Of a stretch of 64,000 nt of DNA, positions 1 to 8,506 are shown in pieces. The notes beneath the pieces were generated by a model that was given only the letters and a program-made list of their open reading frames with translations, was not told the DNA's origin and searched no databases. A program made the translations under genes and the position numbers. Origin of the DNA: JACVRW01 sp963751105 (GTDB taxonomy: Bacteria; Actinomycetota; Thermoleophilia; Solirubrobacterales; Thermoleophilaceae); the NCBI GenBank assembly GCA_963751105.1, contig CAVVTG010000002.1, forward strand, positions 62,001 to 126,000, read 5' to 3'. The stretch's first letter is position 1; the number at the start of each line of letters is the position of its first letter.

Positions 1-2
1 CG

Positions 3-38
3 TTCGACACCGAGCTGGTGGACGTACAGATCGGCTGA
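3..38 (+). CDS. C-terminal end of a gene cut by the window edge, possibly FKBP-type peptidyl-prolyl isomerase
   Basis: Only eleven codons and a TGA stop lie inside the window, reading FDTELVDVQIG. The pattern F-D-x-E-L-x-D-V resembles the last beta strand of FKBP-type peptidyl-prolyl cis-trans isomerases. The match is too short for a firm call. It ends 12 bp before the next start, so both genes may be co-transcribed. Confidence 0.35.
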   Translation, partial: FDTELVDVQIG

Positions 39-50
39 ACGCGGGCGCGC

Positions 51-320
51 GTGCCCTTCGTCTACCTGCTCCGCTGTGCCGACGACAGCCTCTACTGCGG
101 CTGGACCACCGACGTCGGCCGCCGCGTGGCCGAGCACGGCGCCGGGGTGGCCAGCCGCTACACGCGCAGCCGGTTGCCGGTGGAGCTCGCGCTCACGATC
201 GAGGTGGACGACCGTTCCGCCGCCATGCGCGAGGAGGCCCGTATCAAGCGCCTGCCGCGGGCGGCGAAGCTGGAGCTGATCGAAGCTCCGCAAGCCGGCC
301 GTCGGGTCAGCCCGGCGTGA
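51..320 (+). CDS. GIY-YIG nuclease superfamily protein (UPF0213-like)
   Basis: A protein of 89 residues with a GTG start, the usual size of the UPF0213 group of stand-alone GIY-YIG domains. The first signature is VYLL near residues 4-7 and the second is YCGWT near residues 15-19, followed by an Arg-rich helix (GRRVAEH) that carries the conserved Arg. The family fold is that of a small endonuclease domain, but the cellular role of UPF0213 proteins is not established. The 3' end overlaps the convergent SnoaL-like gene by 14 bp. The family call is strong, the activity is not. Confidence 0.85.
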   Translation: MPFVYLLRCADDSLYCGWTTDVGRRVAEHGAGVASRYTRSRLPVELALTIEVDDRSAAMREEARIKRLPRAAKLELIEAPQAGRRVSPA

Positions 321-711
321 CTCCCTCGACCGCGTCGCGCAGCAGAGCGGTGTCGGCGTACACCCGCCCACGGATCAGCTCGCCCTCGCTGAACTCGTAG
401 ATCCAGACGTTGTGGACGTCGACGTTGCGGCCGTCCCGGGTCCGCGCCTGGACGTGCACCGGCACGACGATCTGGTCGCCGCCGTCCACGAAGCCCTCGG
501 GAGTCGAGCTGAACTCGTCGAACCAGCGCCACAGGTCGTGCGTGAACCAGCCGATCACGGCGTCGGGCCCGTGGAAGGTGCCTCCGTAGGGAATCGTGTC
601 GGGCACGACCAGCTCGCAGTCGCGATGGAGGATGTCGGCCATGTTGGCCGGCTCGTCCGGGCCCCAGCCGGCAAAGGCGTGGGCCAAGCGCTCGATGTTC
701 GAGGGTGTCAT
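307..711 (-). CDS. SnoaL-like (NTF2-fold) protein
   Basis: A 134-residue single-domain protein. The order of a helical N-terminus, a GTFHGPDAVIGWF segment and a C-terminal strand set with VHNVWIYEF matches SnoaL-like/ketosteroid-isomerase-type proteins of the NTF2 fold. These are small cone-shaped domains that bind or isomerise hydrophobic small molecules, and most members have no known substrate. Start is ATG at 711. It is one of four such small proteins in the window. No neighbour suggests a substrate. Confidence 0.75.
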   Translation of the reverse strand: MTPSNIERLAHAFAGWGPDEPANMADILHRDCELVVPDTIPYGGTFHGPDAVIGWFTHDLWRWFDEFSSTPEGFVDGGDQIVVPVHVQARTRDGRNVDVHNVWIYEFSEGELIRGRVYADTALLRDAVEGVTPG

Positions 712-734
712 GACCTACACGACCCCGCAGACGG

Positions 735-1484
735 CTAGTTCTTCCCGCGCTTGAAGCTGATCAGCTCCTCGCGGTCGCTCCCTCCGGAGACGCTCACGGC
801 GAGCACCGGGCCGACGCCGCGGGCGTAGAACTTGTACTCGAGGATCCTCGGGCTGAGCGGGTTCACGTCGCGGGTCATCAGCACCTTCGGGAAGTACCGG
901 AACGGCACCTCGGCCCGCTCGCCGAGGCTGAAGATCGAGGCCTTGTCCTCGGCCTGGCCCTTGTAGTACTCCTGGCGATAGCTCATGCCCACGCGCGGCT
1001 TGGCCGGCATGATGATTCCCGCCTGCGCCCCGTCGACTCCGGCCTCGAACGAGCCCTCCGTGGACACCGGCCTGCCGTTCTCGTAGTCGGTGGTGGCCTC
1101 GCCGAGGTACCAGATGTTCCCCTTGCGGTCCTGGGCGTACCAGTCGTCGGTGATCTCGACCGGCTTGCCCTTCTCGGTCACGACGTCGCGGACGACCCGG
1201 GCGGTGACCCCGTTCGCGATCAGCTTGGTCCGCCGCGTGACGGTCACGACCACGCGCTGCTTGGTCCCCTCCGAGTCGGTCTCGCGGTAGATCCAGCGGC
1301 TGCCCGGCCGCATCGGCCAGTACGGGTTGTCGATCCGGGTGGTGAAGTCAGCCGGATCGAGAGTCACCCGCTCGGAGCCCTTGGGCAGCCCCGCGTCACT
1401 GGTGGGTGCAGCCAACGCGGCCACGATCAGCGCGCCCACCACCATCGATCCGCCTGCTCTGCGTGCTCTCGTGCTCATGTCCAT
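735..1484 (-). CDS. Secreted protein of unknown function
   Basis: A 249-residue protein that begins with a twin-Arg-containing, then hydrophobic stretch (residues 5-32) ending in APTSDAG, which looks like a Sec-type signal peptide. The mature part opens with RIDNPYWPMRPGSRWIY, a recurring motif of an uncharacterised actinobacterial family, and is otherwise beta-rich with no catalytic motif I recognise. An internal ATG two codons downstream (1478) is an alternative start. It lies 24 bp from the SnoaL-like gene in the same direction, so co-transcription is possible. Extracytoplasmic location is inferred; function unknown. Confidence 0.65.
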   Translation of the reverse strand: MDMSTRARRAGGSMVVGALIVAALAAPTSDAGLPKGSERVTLDPADFTTRIDNPYWPMRPGSRWIYRETDSEGTKQRVVVTVTRRTKLIANGVTARVVRDVVTEKGKPVEITDDWYAQDRKGNIWYLGEATTDYENGRPVSTEGSFEAGVDGAQAGIIMPAKPRVGMSYRQEYYKGQAEDKASIFSLGERAEVPFRYFPKVLMTRDVNPLSPRILEYKFYARGVGPVLAVSVSGGSDREELISFKRGKN

Positions 1485-1535
1485 CCCCTCGGTCGATGTC
1501 GCAGTCGGGGACAGCCAAGACGGTTCAGCTGAACA

Positions 1536-1937
1536 TCACCTGAGAGGCGAAGGTCCGCTCTCCTCGAGCCAGCGTGACTCGACTCGCGGGGAAGCGTGAA
1601 TGCTCACGAGCTGCAGGCGCTCCGGTCCCAGGGCGCGGAAGGAGTGCACGGCGCCGGCCGGGACCACCACGACGTCGCCCGTCCCGGCCGTCACGTCCCG
1701 GCCGTCGAGCTCGAAGCGAGCGCACCCGCCCTGGAGCAGGAAGGTCTCGCAGTAAGGATGGCTGTGACGCGCCGGCCCCTCGCCGGGAGCGGCGTCCACC
1801 ACGAAGAACGACACCGCCGATCCGTGGGCGGCGCCCTCGAACAGCCCGGCGCTCTCTCCCGGCGCCGGCCGCCACGAGGGGAGCGGATCCTTGGGCCCGT
1901 CGAGCACGGGGGCGTGGTTGTTGCTCTCGATCAGCAT
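1536..1937 (-). CDS. Cupin domain protein
   Basis: A 133-residue single-domain cupin. The first metal-binding cupin motif appears as RHSHPYCETFLLQGG around residues 57-71 (H-x-H with a downstream E), and the second as PAGAVHSFRAL around residues 93-103 with its His. This is the metal-ligand set expected of a functional cupin. Cupins are versatile small-molecule binders, dioxygenases or isomerases, and nothing here decides the substrate. Start is ATG at 1937. Confidence 0.8.
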   Translation of the reverse strand: MLIESNNHAPVLDGPKDPLPSWRPAPGESAGLFEGAAHGSAVSFFVVDAAPGEGPARHSHPYCETFLLQGGCARFELDGRDVTAGTGDVVVVPAGAVHSFRALGPERLQLVSIHASPRVESRWLEESGPSPLR

Positions 1938-2060
1938 TGCGAGTCCTGTGAGGGGGTCGGGATCTGGGAAGTCAGACCGACCGGAGAGCCTGAACTCATC
2001 GGTGGAGCTCTCGTGTGACGCTCGTCACACACCGGAATAGCGATCCCGCGAACTCGGCCG

Positions 2061-2312
2061 CTAGGACTCTTCGGCGGACGGCACCACGATCCGGATGTGC
2101 CGGCGCGACAGCATCAGCACGGGCGCCGTCCAGTCCCGGCCCGAGCCGTCGAGGGCCTTCAGCTCGGCGTCCACGATGGTGAAGAACTCCTGGTCGCGCC
2201 GGTTGACGTGGTCGGACACGCGGCTGCGATACCCCTCGTGCGGAAGGGTCATCCTGCCCTCGATGCGGTAACGGTCCGTCTCCACCACCACTCGCTCTTG
2301 CCGGGTCTCCAC
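2061..2312 (-). CDS. Small conserved actinobacterial protein, possibly DUF6812-like
   Basis: An 83-residue protein if begun at GTG 2312. A longer open frame reaches 2438 but would run into the divergently transcribed GntR gene, and its extra 42 residues are of low quality. The conserved core (VVVETDRYRIEG, then HVNRRDQEFFTIVDAEL, then MLSRRHIRIVVP) resembles small beta-barrel proteins often annotated as DUF6812. Function is not known. It is divergent from the GntR regulator, with 52 bp between starts, so the two may share a control region. Confidence 0.55.
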   Translation of the reverse strand: METRQERVVVETDRYRIEGRMTLPHEGYRSRVSDHVNRRDQEFFTIVDAELKALDGSGRDWTAPVLMLSRRHIRIVVPSAEES

Positions 2313-2364
2313 GGCGGAGGAATCTACTGCAGCGCCAATGGGCCGGCCCATGTACCTTTGATGC

Positions 2365-3096
2365 GTGGAACCCGCGACCACCTCGGAGCGGGGGCCGGCC
2401 CTGGACGCTGTCTTCAAGCCCGTCCAGCCGCCGACCACCTTCGAGGAGACCGTCGAGCGGCTCGGTACGGCGATCCGGCTGGGGCTGCTCGTCCCCGGGG
2501 CGCGTCTTCCCCCCGAGCGCGACCTGGCCGATCAGCTGAGCATCTCGCGCTCCACGCTGCGCCAGGCGCTGACCACGCTCGTCCAGAGCGGTCACCTGAT
2601 CGCCCTCCGGGGCCGGGCGGGCGGCACGTTCGTGGCCGAGTTTCCCCCGATGGGCCAGGCGGGGGCGGGAATCGAGTTCGGTGACGGAGCGGGCGAGGTG
2701 CTCGACTACCGCGTCGCGGTGGAGACCGGAGCCACCCTGCTGGCGGCGGAGCGTGCCACCGAGACCGACCTCGATCGCCTCGACGAGCTCACCGAGCGGA
2801 TGAGCGCCACCACCGGTCCCTTCGAGGGATACCGGCGCGCCGACGTGCGCTTCCACATCGGGCTGGCCGAGGCCGCTCACTCCCCTCGCCTGGTGACGGC
2901 CATGACCGAGGTGCAGGGTCAGATGAGCGACCTGATCGCCCGAATCGCGCATCCCGACGAGGTGCTCAAGAGCTCGAACGCCCAGCACCGTCGCCTGGTG
3001 GCGCTGCTCAGAAAGGGCGACTCCGGTCGCGCGGTCCGCCTGATGCGCGATCACATCGAGGCCACCGAGCACATCCTCGTCGGCCTCAGGCCCTGA
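2365..3096 (+). CDS. GntR family (FadR-type) transcriptional regulator
   Basis: A 243-residue regulator with a GTG start. The N-terminal winged helix (about residues 24-90) holds the GntR signature G-x-x-L-P-P-E-R-D-L-A-D-Q-L and the recognition helix ISRSTLRQALTTL. The C-terminal all-helical FCD domain (about 105-235) has the D..fH and H metal or ligand positions (DVRFHIGLAEAAHS; NAQHRRLV; MRDHIEAT). FadR-type regulators sense small organic acids and usually control adjacent catabolic genes. It converges with the FAD/GcvT oxidoreductase (11 bp overlap), which is the likely regulated neighbour. Confidence 0.9.
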   Translation: MEPATTSERGPALDAVFKPVQPPTTFEETVERLGTAIRLGLLVPGARLPPERDLADQLSISRSTLRQALTTLVQSGHLIALRGRAGGTFVAEFPPMGQAGAGIEFGDGAGEVLDYRVAVETGATLLAAERATETDLDRLDELTERMSATTGPFEGYRRADVRFHIGLAEAAHSPRLVTAMTEVQGQMSDLIARIAHPDEVLKSSNAQHRRLVALLRKGDSGRAVRLMRDHIEATEHILVGLRP

Positions 3097-5557
3097 TCCG
3101 CTCCCCGGACGGGTCGAGCAGGGGCTCCTTCGCCACCTCCCCGCCCACCCAGCGGCCGAAGATCTCGACCTCCACCGCCGTGCCGGGCTCGGCGTGCTCG
3201 GGTGGAAGGTAGGCGTAGGCGATCGAGCGCTCGACCGTGTAGCCGTAGCCGCCGGTGGTGACCCGGCCGCTGATGTCGCCGTCCACCCGCACCGGCTCAT
3301 TGCCGAGCGCCACCGACAGAGGATCCTCGAGAGTCAGGCAGCAGAGGCGTTGACGTGGACCGCGCTCGGCCGCCTCGGCCAGCGCGTCCCGCCCCACGAA
3401 TCCACCCTCCTTGTCGAGCTTGACGCAGAAGCCGACACCCCCTTCGTACGGGGTCTCATCGGGCGTGATGTCGGCCCCCCAGACCCGGTAGCCCTTCTCG
3501 AGACGCAACGAGTCGATGGCCCGGTAGCCGCCGGCCACCAGCCCGTGCGGGCGTCCCTCCTCCCAGAGAGCGCGCCAGAGCCCCAACCCGTACTCGGCAG
3601 GGCAATAGAGCTCCCAGCCCAGCTCGCCCACGTAGGTCACGCGCAGGGCTCGCACGGGCACGTCGCCGACGGTGATGTCGCGCAGGCTCATGTAGGGAAA
3701 GTCCTCGTCGGCCAGCGATTGCGGCGTCAGCGGGGCGAGCACGTCGCGGGCGCGCGGGCCCCAGAGGCCGAAGCAGGCGGAGGCCGAGGTCAGGTCCTGA
3801 ACCTGCGCCGAGCCGTCCTCGGGCAGATGGCGGCGGATCCACTCCCGGTCGTGGTTGCCGAAGGCGGTTCCCGTGACGATCCCGAAGCGGTCCTCGTCCA
3901 GCCGCGCGACGGTGAAGTCGCATTCGATCCCGCCGCGAGAGTTGAGCATCTGGGTGTAGGTGATCCGGCCCACGTCGCGGGCCACGCGGTTGTCGCTCAG
4001 CCGCTCCACCAGGTCCGCCGCGCCCGGACCGGAGACCTCCAGCTTGGCGAACGAGCTCTCGTCGAACAGGGCCGCCGTCTCCCGGCAGGCGCGGTGCTCG
4101 GCTCCGATGGCGGGCGACCAGTGGCGTCCGGCCCAGCCACGCGGCCTCAGCGACTCGTCCCCAGCCTCGGCGTTCGACTCGTACCAGTTGACCCGCTCCC
4201 AGCCCGACTTCTCGCCGAAGGCGGCCTCCTGCTCGCGGTGCCACGCGTTGGCCGGCGACATGCGCAGCGGGCGCCCCGACTCGCGCTCGTGGTGGGGGTA
4301 GCGGATGTCGTAGTAGGTCTCGTAGGTCTCGCGGACTCGAGCGAGCGTGTACGCGGGCGATCGGTACTGGCGCCCGAAGCGACGGATGTCCATGTGCCAG
4401 AGGTCGAGCGACGGCTCGCCCGCCACGATCCACTCCGCCATCACCTTGCCGATCCCTCCGGCGCCGGCCAGCCCGTGCGCGCAGAAGCCGGCGGCCACGA
4501 ACAGGCCGGCGATCTCGGTCTCGCCCAGGCAGAACTCGTTGTCGGGTGTGAACGCCTCCGGGCCGTTGATCATGCGCGTGACCTTCACGTCCTCCATCTG
4601 CGGCACGCGCCGGCGCGAGTTCTCGACGATCTCCTCGAAGCGGTCCCAGTCGTCCTCGAGCAGGCGGCCGTTGAAGTCGGACGGGATGTCCTCGAAGCGG
4701 CGTTCGCCGCCGGACAGGAACGCGGGCGCCGAATGGCGCTCGTATCCGCCCATCACCAGGCCGCCCCCCTCCTCGCGGAAGTAGACGAGCAGGTCCGGGT
4801 CGCGCAGCGTGGGCAGAGGGTTGTCCGGATCCTTCTCGCGGAAGGGCTGGGTGACCAGGTACTCGTGGGACATCGGCACCACGGGGATCCGCACGCCCGC
4901 GAGCCGGCCCACCTCGGCGGAGAACATCCCGGCCGCGATCACCACGGTGTCCGCCTCGATGTCCCCCCGCGCCGTGCACACCCGCGTGACCCGGCCGCGC
5001 TCGGAGTGGATGCCCGTGACCCGCGTTCCGGTGTGGATCTCGACTCCGCCGCGCCGGGCGCCGTCGGCCATTGCGTAGGTCAGCTGGGACGGATCGAGGT
5101 AGCCGTCGGTGGGCAGCCAGGCGCCACCGAGAACGCCTTCGGTGGACATCAGCGGAAAGCGCTCCTGGGCCTCGGCCGCGGAGATGAGCTCGAGCGTCAG
5201 GCCGAAGGTCTTGGCCCAGCCGGCCTGGCGGCGCAGCTCCTCCATGCGCTCCTCGGACGAGGCCAGCCGGATGCCGCCGCATTCGGTCCAGCCCGGATCA
5301 AACTCCGATTCGTCCCCCAGCCGCCGGTAGAGCTCCACCGAGTACATCATCATCTTGGTCAGCGACACCGAGCCGCGCAGCTGGCCCACGAGGCCGGCCG
5401 AGTGGAAGGTCGAGCCGGACGTCAGCTGGTTGCGATCGACCAGCACCACGTCCTCCCAGCCGAGCTCGGCCAGGTGGTAGGCGATCGACGTGCCGCCCAC
5501 GCCTCCGCCCACGATCACGCAGCGGGCACTCCCGGGAAGCTCACGCGCCGGGCTCAA
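3086..5557 (-). CDS. FAD-dependent oxidoreductase fused to GcvT domain (dimethylglycine/sarcosine dehydrogenase-like)
   Basis: About 823 residues with the domain order of DMGDH/SARDH enzymes: a DAO-type FAD domain with GxGxxG near residues 17-22, a central FAO_M segment, then GCV_T and GCV_T_C folate-binding domains. The GSTFH motif near residue 52 matches the site of covalent flavin attachment by His in this family. Such enzymes demethylate N-methyl glycines, passing one carbon to tetrahydrofolate. The open frame continues upstream in the wrong frame over the kinase gene. I place the start at TTG 5557, which overlaps the upstream stop by 4 bp (TTGA). GTG 5518, with GGGAG upstream, is an alternative. 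Confidence 0.85.
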   Translation of the reverse strand: MSPARELPGSARCVIVGGGVGGTSIAYHLAELGWEDVVLVDRNQLTSGSTFHSAGLVGQLRGSVSLTKMMMYSVELYRRLGDESEFDPGWTECGGIRLASSEERMEELRRQAGWAKTFGLTLELISAAEAQERFPLMSTEGVLGGAWLPTDGYLDPSQLTYAMADGARRGGVEIHTGTRVTGIHSERGRVTRVCTARGDIEADTVVIAAGMFSAEVGRLAGVRIPVVPMSHEYLVTQPFREKDPDNPLPTLRDPDLLVYFREEGGGLVMGGYERHSAPAFLSGGERRFEDIPSDFNGRLLEDDWDRFEEIVENSRRRVPQMEDVKVTRMINGPEAFTPDNEFCLGETEIAGLFVAAGFCAHGLAGAGGIGKVMAEWIVAGEPSLDLWHMDIRRFGRQYRSPAYTLARVRETYETYYDIRYPHHERESGRPLRMSPANAWHREQEAAFGEKSGWERVNWYESNAEAGDESLRPRGWAGRHWSPAIGAEHRACRETAALFDESSFAKLEVSGPGAADLVERLSDNRVARDVGRITYTQMLNSRGGIECDFTVARLDEDRFGIVTGTAFGNHDREWIRRHLPEDGSAQVQDLTSASACFGLWGPRARDVLAPLTPQSLADEDFPYMSLRDITVGDVPVRALRVTYVGELGWELYCPAEYGLGLWRALWEEGRPHGLVAGGYRAIDSLRLEKGYRVWGADITPDETPYEGGVGFCVKLDKEGGFVGRDALAEAAERGPRQRLCCLTLEDPLSVALGNEPVRVDGDISGRVTTGGYGYTVERSIAYAYLPPEHAEPGTAVEVEIFGRWVGGEVAKEPLLDPSGERIRA

Positions 5558-6483
5558 GCGCGGGCCTGGCCGAGCCAGGTCTCGAAGTCCGGATCCGACG
5601 CCGTCTGCTCGAGCCGGTCGAAGTGCTTCGTCGCGTAGCCGTCGAAGTCGAAGTCGAGCTCCGAGAGCTGCACCTGGACCACTCCCCACATCGCCTCGCG
5701 GAAGTCGGACATGAAGCGGAACAGCTTGAGCGTCGCGCGCCGTCGCTCGTCCGCAGGCTCCCCGAAGTAGGCCTCGAGCAGTGCGGCCTGCTGATCGTCG
5801 TCGAGCTCGTTGTTGACGGCGAGGTTGCCGAGGTCGAAGTAGCGGTCGCCCATGCCCGCGTACTCCCAGTCGATGATCTGCACCCGCTCGCCGTCGTGCA
5901 TGAAGTTCGCCGTGAGCAGGTCGTCGTGGCAGGGCACAGGGCGGTGCTCCTCCTGCCCAGCGATGGCCTCGCGGATCTTCCGGGCGTTGGCGCGGGCCGT
6001 CTCGAAGGCCGCCGGCGGCTCTCCGCCGTGCTCGCGCGCCAGCTCGGCGTAGCGGTCGACCAGCTCGAAGGAGTCGAAGGTCGTGTCGAGCACGGTACCG
6101 GAGTCGTGAAAGGCCCGCAACGCGCGCGCCACCTCGGCCAGCTGCTCGGGTGCCGCCACCTCGTCGACGGTCATCGTGTGGCCGGAGATGAAGGGCGTGA
6201 CCAGGCACGGGGGCGAATCGAGCATCGCCGCCACGCCGGGCCCGATGCCGAGGTCTCCGGCGGCGTCGGTGGCGACGCACTCGGCCTGGCGGTCGATGCC
6301 GAGCAGCTCGGTCCGCTTGCCCGGCAGGCGCACCACGTAGTCGTTGCCGCCGAAGTTCACGCGGTAGTTGCGGTTGGTGATGCCGCCCTCGAGGGGCTGA
6401 ACGCCCCCGCCGCGCGGGCCGAGCAGCGCCGACAGCCGCGCCACGACCTCGGTCAGTTCCGAGATGGAGACCTCCTCATGCAT
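5554..6483 (-). CDS. Choline/ethanolamine-kinase-like phosphotransferase (APH family)
   Basis: A 309-residue kinase-fold protein. The ATP-loop region EGGITNRNYRV lies near residue 33. The Brenner-type catalytic motif is CHDDLLTANFM and the metal motif is IIDWEYAGMGDRYFDLGN, which together resemble LicA/choline kinase more than aminoglycoside kinases. The likely reaction is ATP-dependent phosphorylation of a small amino alcohol. It is the first gene of a two-gene unit with the FAD/GcvT oxidoreductase, joined by a 4-bp overlap, so both probably act on related methylated amines. Substrate is inferred, not shown. Confidence 0.8.
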   Translation of the reverse strand: MHEEVSISELTEVVARLSALLGPRGGGVQPLEGGITNRNYRVNFGGNDYVVRLPGKRTELLGIDRQAECVATDAAGDLGIGPGVAAMLDSPPCLVTPFISGHTMTVDEVAAPEQLAEVARALRAFHDSGTVLDTTFDSFELVDRYAELAREHGGEPPAAFETARANARKIREAIAGQEEHRPVPCHDDLLTANFMHDGERVQIIDWEYAGMGDRYFDLGNLAVNNELDDDQQAALLEAYFGEPADERRRATLKLFRFMSDFREAMWGVVQVQLSELDFDFDGYATKHFDRLEQTASDPDFETWLGQARA

Positions 6484-6512
6484 GAGCGGACACTAAGCGC
6501 AGAGCAGGTCGC

Positions 6513-6800
6513 TCACAACGCCAACGCGCCCAGCACCTCCTCCCACCACACCCGCTCGGTGTCGCTCACGCCGCCGCGGATGCGCCGCCGCACCCAATCG
6601 CTGAGCGCCTGGCGCGAGCCGAGGGCGAGCACGGGGCCGGTGATCGCGTAGCGGCCGTCCTCCAGGAGCACCAGGGCGCCGGGCAGGTCACGGCGTGAGC
6701 GCACGCGATCGATCACGCGCAGGCCGGTGACCTCCGCGGGCCGCTGGGCGTCGCCGTCCTCTTCGTCGTTCCAGGGCCGCGTGTGGAACACCCGCGACAC
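6513..6800 (-). CDS. Displaced C-terminal part of the K+/H+ antiporter gene
   Basis: This 95-residue frame (FHTRPWNDEEDG, LVLLEDGRYAITGP, ending WWEEVLGALAL) reads like the normal cytosolic tail of actinobacterial NhaP2/CvrA-type antiporters. Its coding sense extends upstream without a start to about 6850, directly where the antiporter frame turns into Arg/Pro-rich sequence. Removing one base of the GGGCCC tract at 6841-6846 joins both parts as RTG-PIGPETVERP. It is therefore most likely not an independent gene but the 3' end of the antiporter gene after a one-base slip. Confidence 0.6.
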   Translation of the reverse strand: MSRVFHTRPWNDEEDGDAQRPAEVTGLRVIDRVRSRRDLPGALVLLEDGRYAITGPVLALGSRQALSDWVRRRIRGGVSDTERVWWEEVLGALAL

Positions 6801-8298
6801 GCCGGCCAGGCGGGGCCGCTCGACCGTTTCCGGGCCGATCGGGCCCGGTGCGCCAGCGCGGCAGCAGCTCGCGCACCTCGGGAGCCACCTCCTGGCGGAT
6901 CAGCAGGTGGAGCCGGTCGCCCTCCTCGACCCGCGTGGAGCCGCGAGGCGGGATCGCCTGTCCGCCCCGGACGATCACGTTGACCAGCGCCTCACGGGGC
7001 AGGTCGAGGTCACGGGTGCGCAGGCCGACGATGGCGTCGCCGGGCAGGACCGGGTACTCCACCACCTCCGCCCCCAGCGCGCGGATCGTGCCCGTCTCGG
7101 CGATCGGGCTGGGCAGCGCCGGCTCGTCCTCGGTCATCCCGAGCCGCCGCGCGAAGGCCTCGAAGGTGGTGGCCTGCAGCAGCGTCGACACCAGCACGGC
7201 GAAGAAGACGATGTTGAGCAGCTCGAGATCGCGTGGGACATCGGCGATGACCGGGAAGATGGCCAGCACGATCGGCACCGCTCCACGCAGGCCTGCCCAG
7301 CTGAGCACCAGGCGCTCGGCGAAGCTGTAGTGGTCGAAGGCGGTGGCGACGAAGGTGGCGAGCGGCCGGGCCACGAAGGCGACCACCAGGGCCAGCAGCG
7401 TCCCGTTCAACGCCACGTTGTCGAGGTCGCTCGGGAAGATCAGGAGCCCGAGCGCCAGGAACATGGTGAGCTGCGCGACCCAGGCCAGCCCTACGTGAAA
7501 GCTCGTGATGGTCTGCTTCGCCGGAATGTTGGCGCTGCCGAGGGCGAGGCCCACCAGGTACACCGCCAGGAAGCCGGAACCCTCGATGCTCGCTGCGGCG
7601 CCGTAGCCCACCGCGGCAGCGGCCAGCGAGGCCACCGGGTACAGCCCCGGGGTGTCCAGGCGCGCGCGCTGGAAGGCCTGCACGGCGAGCCAGCCCACGC
7701 CGATCCCCACCACCGCCCCGATCCCGAGCTGCTGTACGAACAGCCAGAGCATGTCGAGCAGGTCGTAGTCGTCGCTCTTGATCCACTCGATGAAGCCGAG
7801 CACGAGCAGCACGGCCACGGGGTCGTTGAACCCCGCCTCGCCCTCGAGCGTCCGCGCCAAGCGCTTGCGCAGCGAGGACGCACGGAGGACGGCGAAGATC
7901 GCCGCGCCGTCGGTGGAGGCGATGATCGACCCGAGCAGCAGGCCCTCGAGCAGGGAGAAGTCGAACAGCGCCACCGCCACGAGGCCCCCCACCGCGGCGG
8001 TGATCATCGTGCCGACGACCGCCAGCGACAGCGCCGGCCGCAGCACCGGCCTGATCTCCTTGAACCCGGCGGTCAGCCCGCCCTCGAAGAGAATCAGCGC
8101 GAGCGAGAGGACGCCGATCAGCTCGGCCAGGTGGTAGTCGTCGAACGGCAGCCAGCCGAGCCCGTCGGAGCCCACGAGCATCCCGAGCCCGAGGAACAGG
8201 ATCAGACCGGGCAGCCTCACCCGGCCCGCGAGCAGCGCGGCGAGTAGGCCGGCGCTCAGCAACAGGCCGGCAACGAGGATGAACTGCTCGTCGCTCAT
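6688..8298 (-). CDS. Potassium/proton antiporter, CPA1 type with TrkA-C domain (NhaP2/CvrA-like), frameshifted tail
   Basis: The frame encodes 536 residues. About twelve hydrophobic segments fill residues 1-390, including the conserved FEGGL, STDGAAIFAVL, EGEAGFNDPVAVLLVL and WAGLRGAVPIVLA motifs of CPA1 exchangers. A TrkA-C-like regulatory domain follows (about 400-480, with VNVIVRGGQAIPPRG and GDRLHLLI). From about residue 490 the product becomes low-complexity Arg/Pro sequence, because the real tail continues in another frame (6513-6850). The protein exchanges cations for protons at the inner membrane. The break is probably a sequencing indel or a recent mutation. Confidence 0.85.
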   Translation of the reverse strand: MSDEQFILVAGLLLSAGLLAALLAGRVRLPGLILFLGLGMLVGSDGLGWLPFDDYHLAELIGVLSLALILFEGGLTAGFKEIRPVLRPALSLAVVGTMITAAVGGLVAVALFDFSLLEGLLLGSIIASTDGAAIFAVLRASSLRKRLARTLEGEAGFNDPVAVLLVLGFIEWIKSDDYDLLDMLWLFVQQLGIGAVVGIGVGWLAVQAFQRARLDTPGLYPVASLAAAAVGYGAAASIEGSGFLAVYLVGLALGSANIPAKQTITSFHVGLAWVAQLTMFLALGLLIFPSDLDNVALNGTLLALVVAFVARPLATFVATAFDHYSFAERLVLSWAGLRGAVPIVLAIFPVIADVPRDLELLNIVFFAVLVSTLLQATTFEAFARRLGMTEDEPALPSPIAETGTIRALGAEVVEYPVLPGDAIVGLRTRDLDLPREALVNVIVRGGQAIPPRGSTRVEEGDRLHLLIRQEVAPEVRELLPRWRTGPDRPGNGRAAPPGRRVAGVPHAALERRRGRRRPAARGGHRPARDRSRALTP

Positions 8299-8506
8299 CG
8301 GGGGACCGCATCATCGCGGCTGCGGACGGGGCCGGGCCGCGCCTTCAGCTCCGAACTCTGCCGTGTGGGGAGCCGGCGCCGTCGCGAGTGGGCTCAGGCT
8401 CCAACGACCGGAGCGCTGTTCTTCCTGCGAACGGGAGCGTCTCGAGGTGGTAACCCTCGTCCGCGCCTCGGCGCGGTGCGGAGGGGGTTTCACCTTCTAG
8501 ATTCTC
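8299..8506. other. Intergenic region between divergent antiporter genes
   Basis: A 208-bp spacer between two divergently transcribed antiporters. It contains a compact hairpin at about 8459-8474 (CCGCGC, CTCG loop, GCGCGG) and further short G/C pairings. I see no clear -35/-10 pair and no confident riboswitch. It presumably holds both promoters. Confidence 0.4.

Noticed and set aside
3086..6280. A 1064-residue open frame that would make the oxidoreductase much longer
   Set aside because: The first 240 residues are Arg/Ala-rich antisense-like sequence in the wrong frame over the kinase gene. The family N-terminus begins near 5557.
8299..8506. A possible c-di-AMP or other riboswitch before the K+/H+ antiporter
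   Set aside because: Hairpins exist, but I could not match conserved core motifs of any known class on either strand. A covariance-model search would decide.
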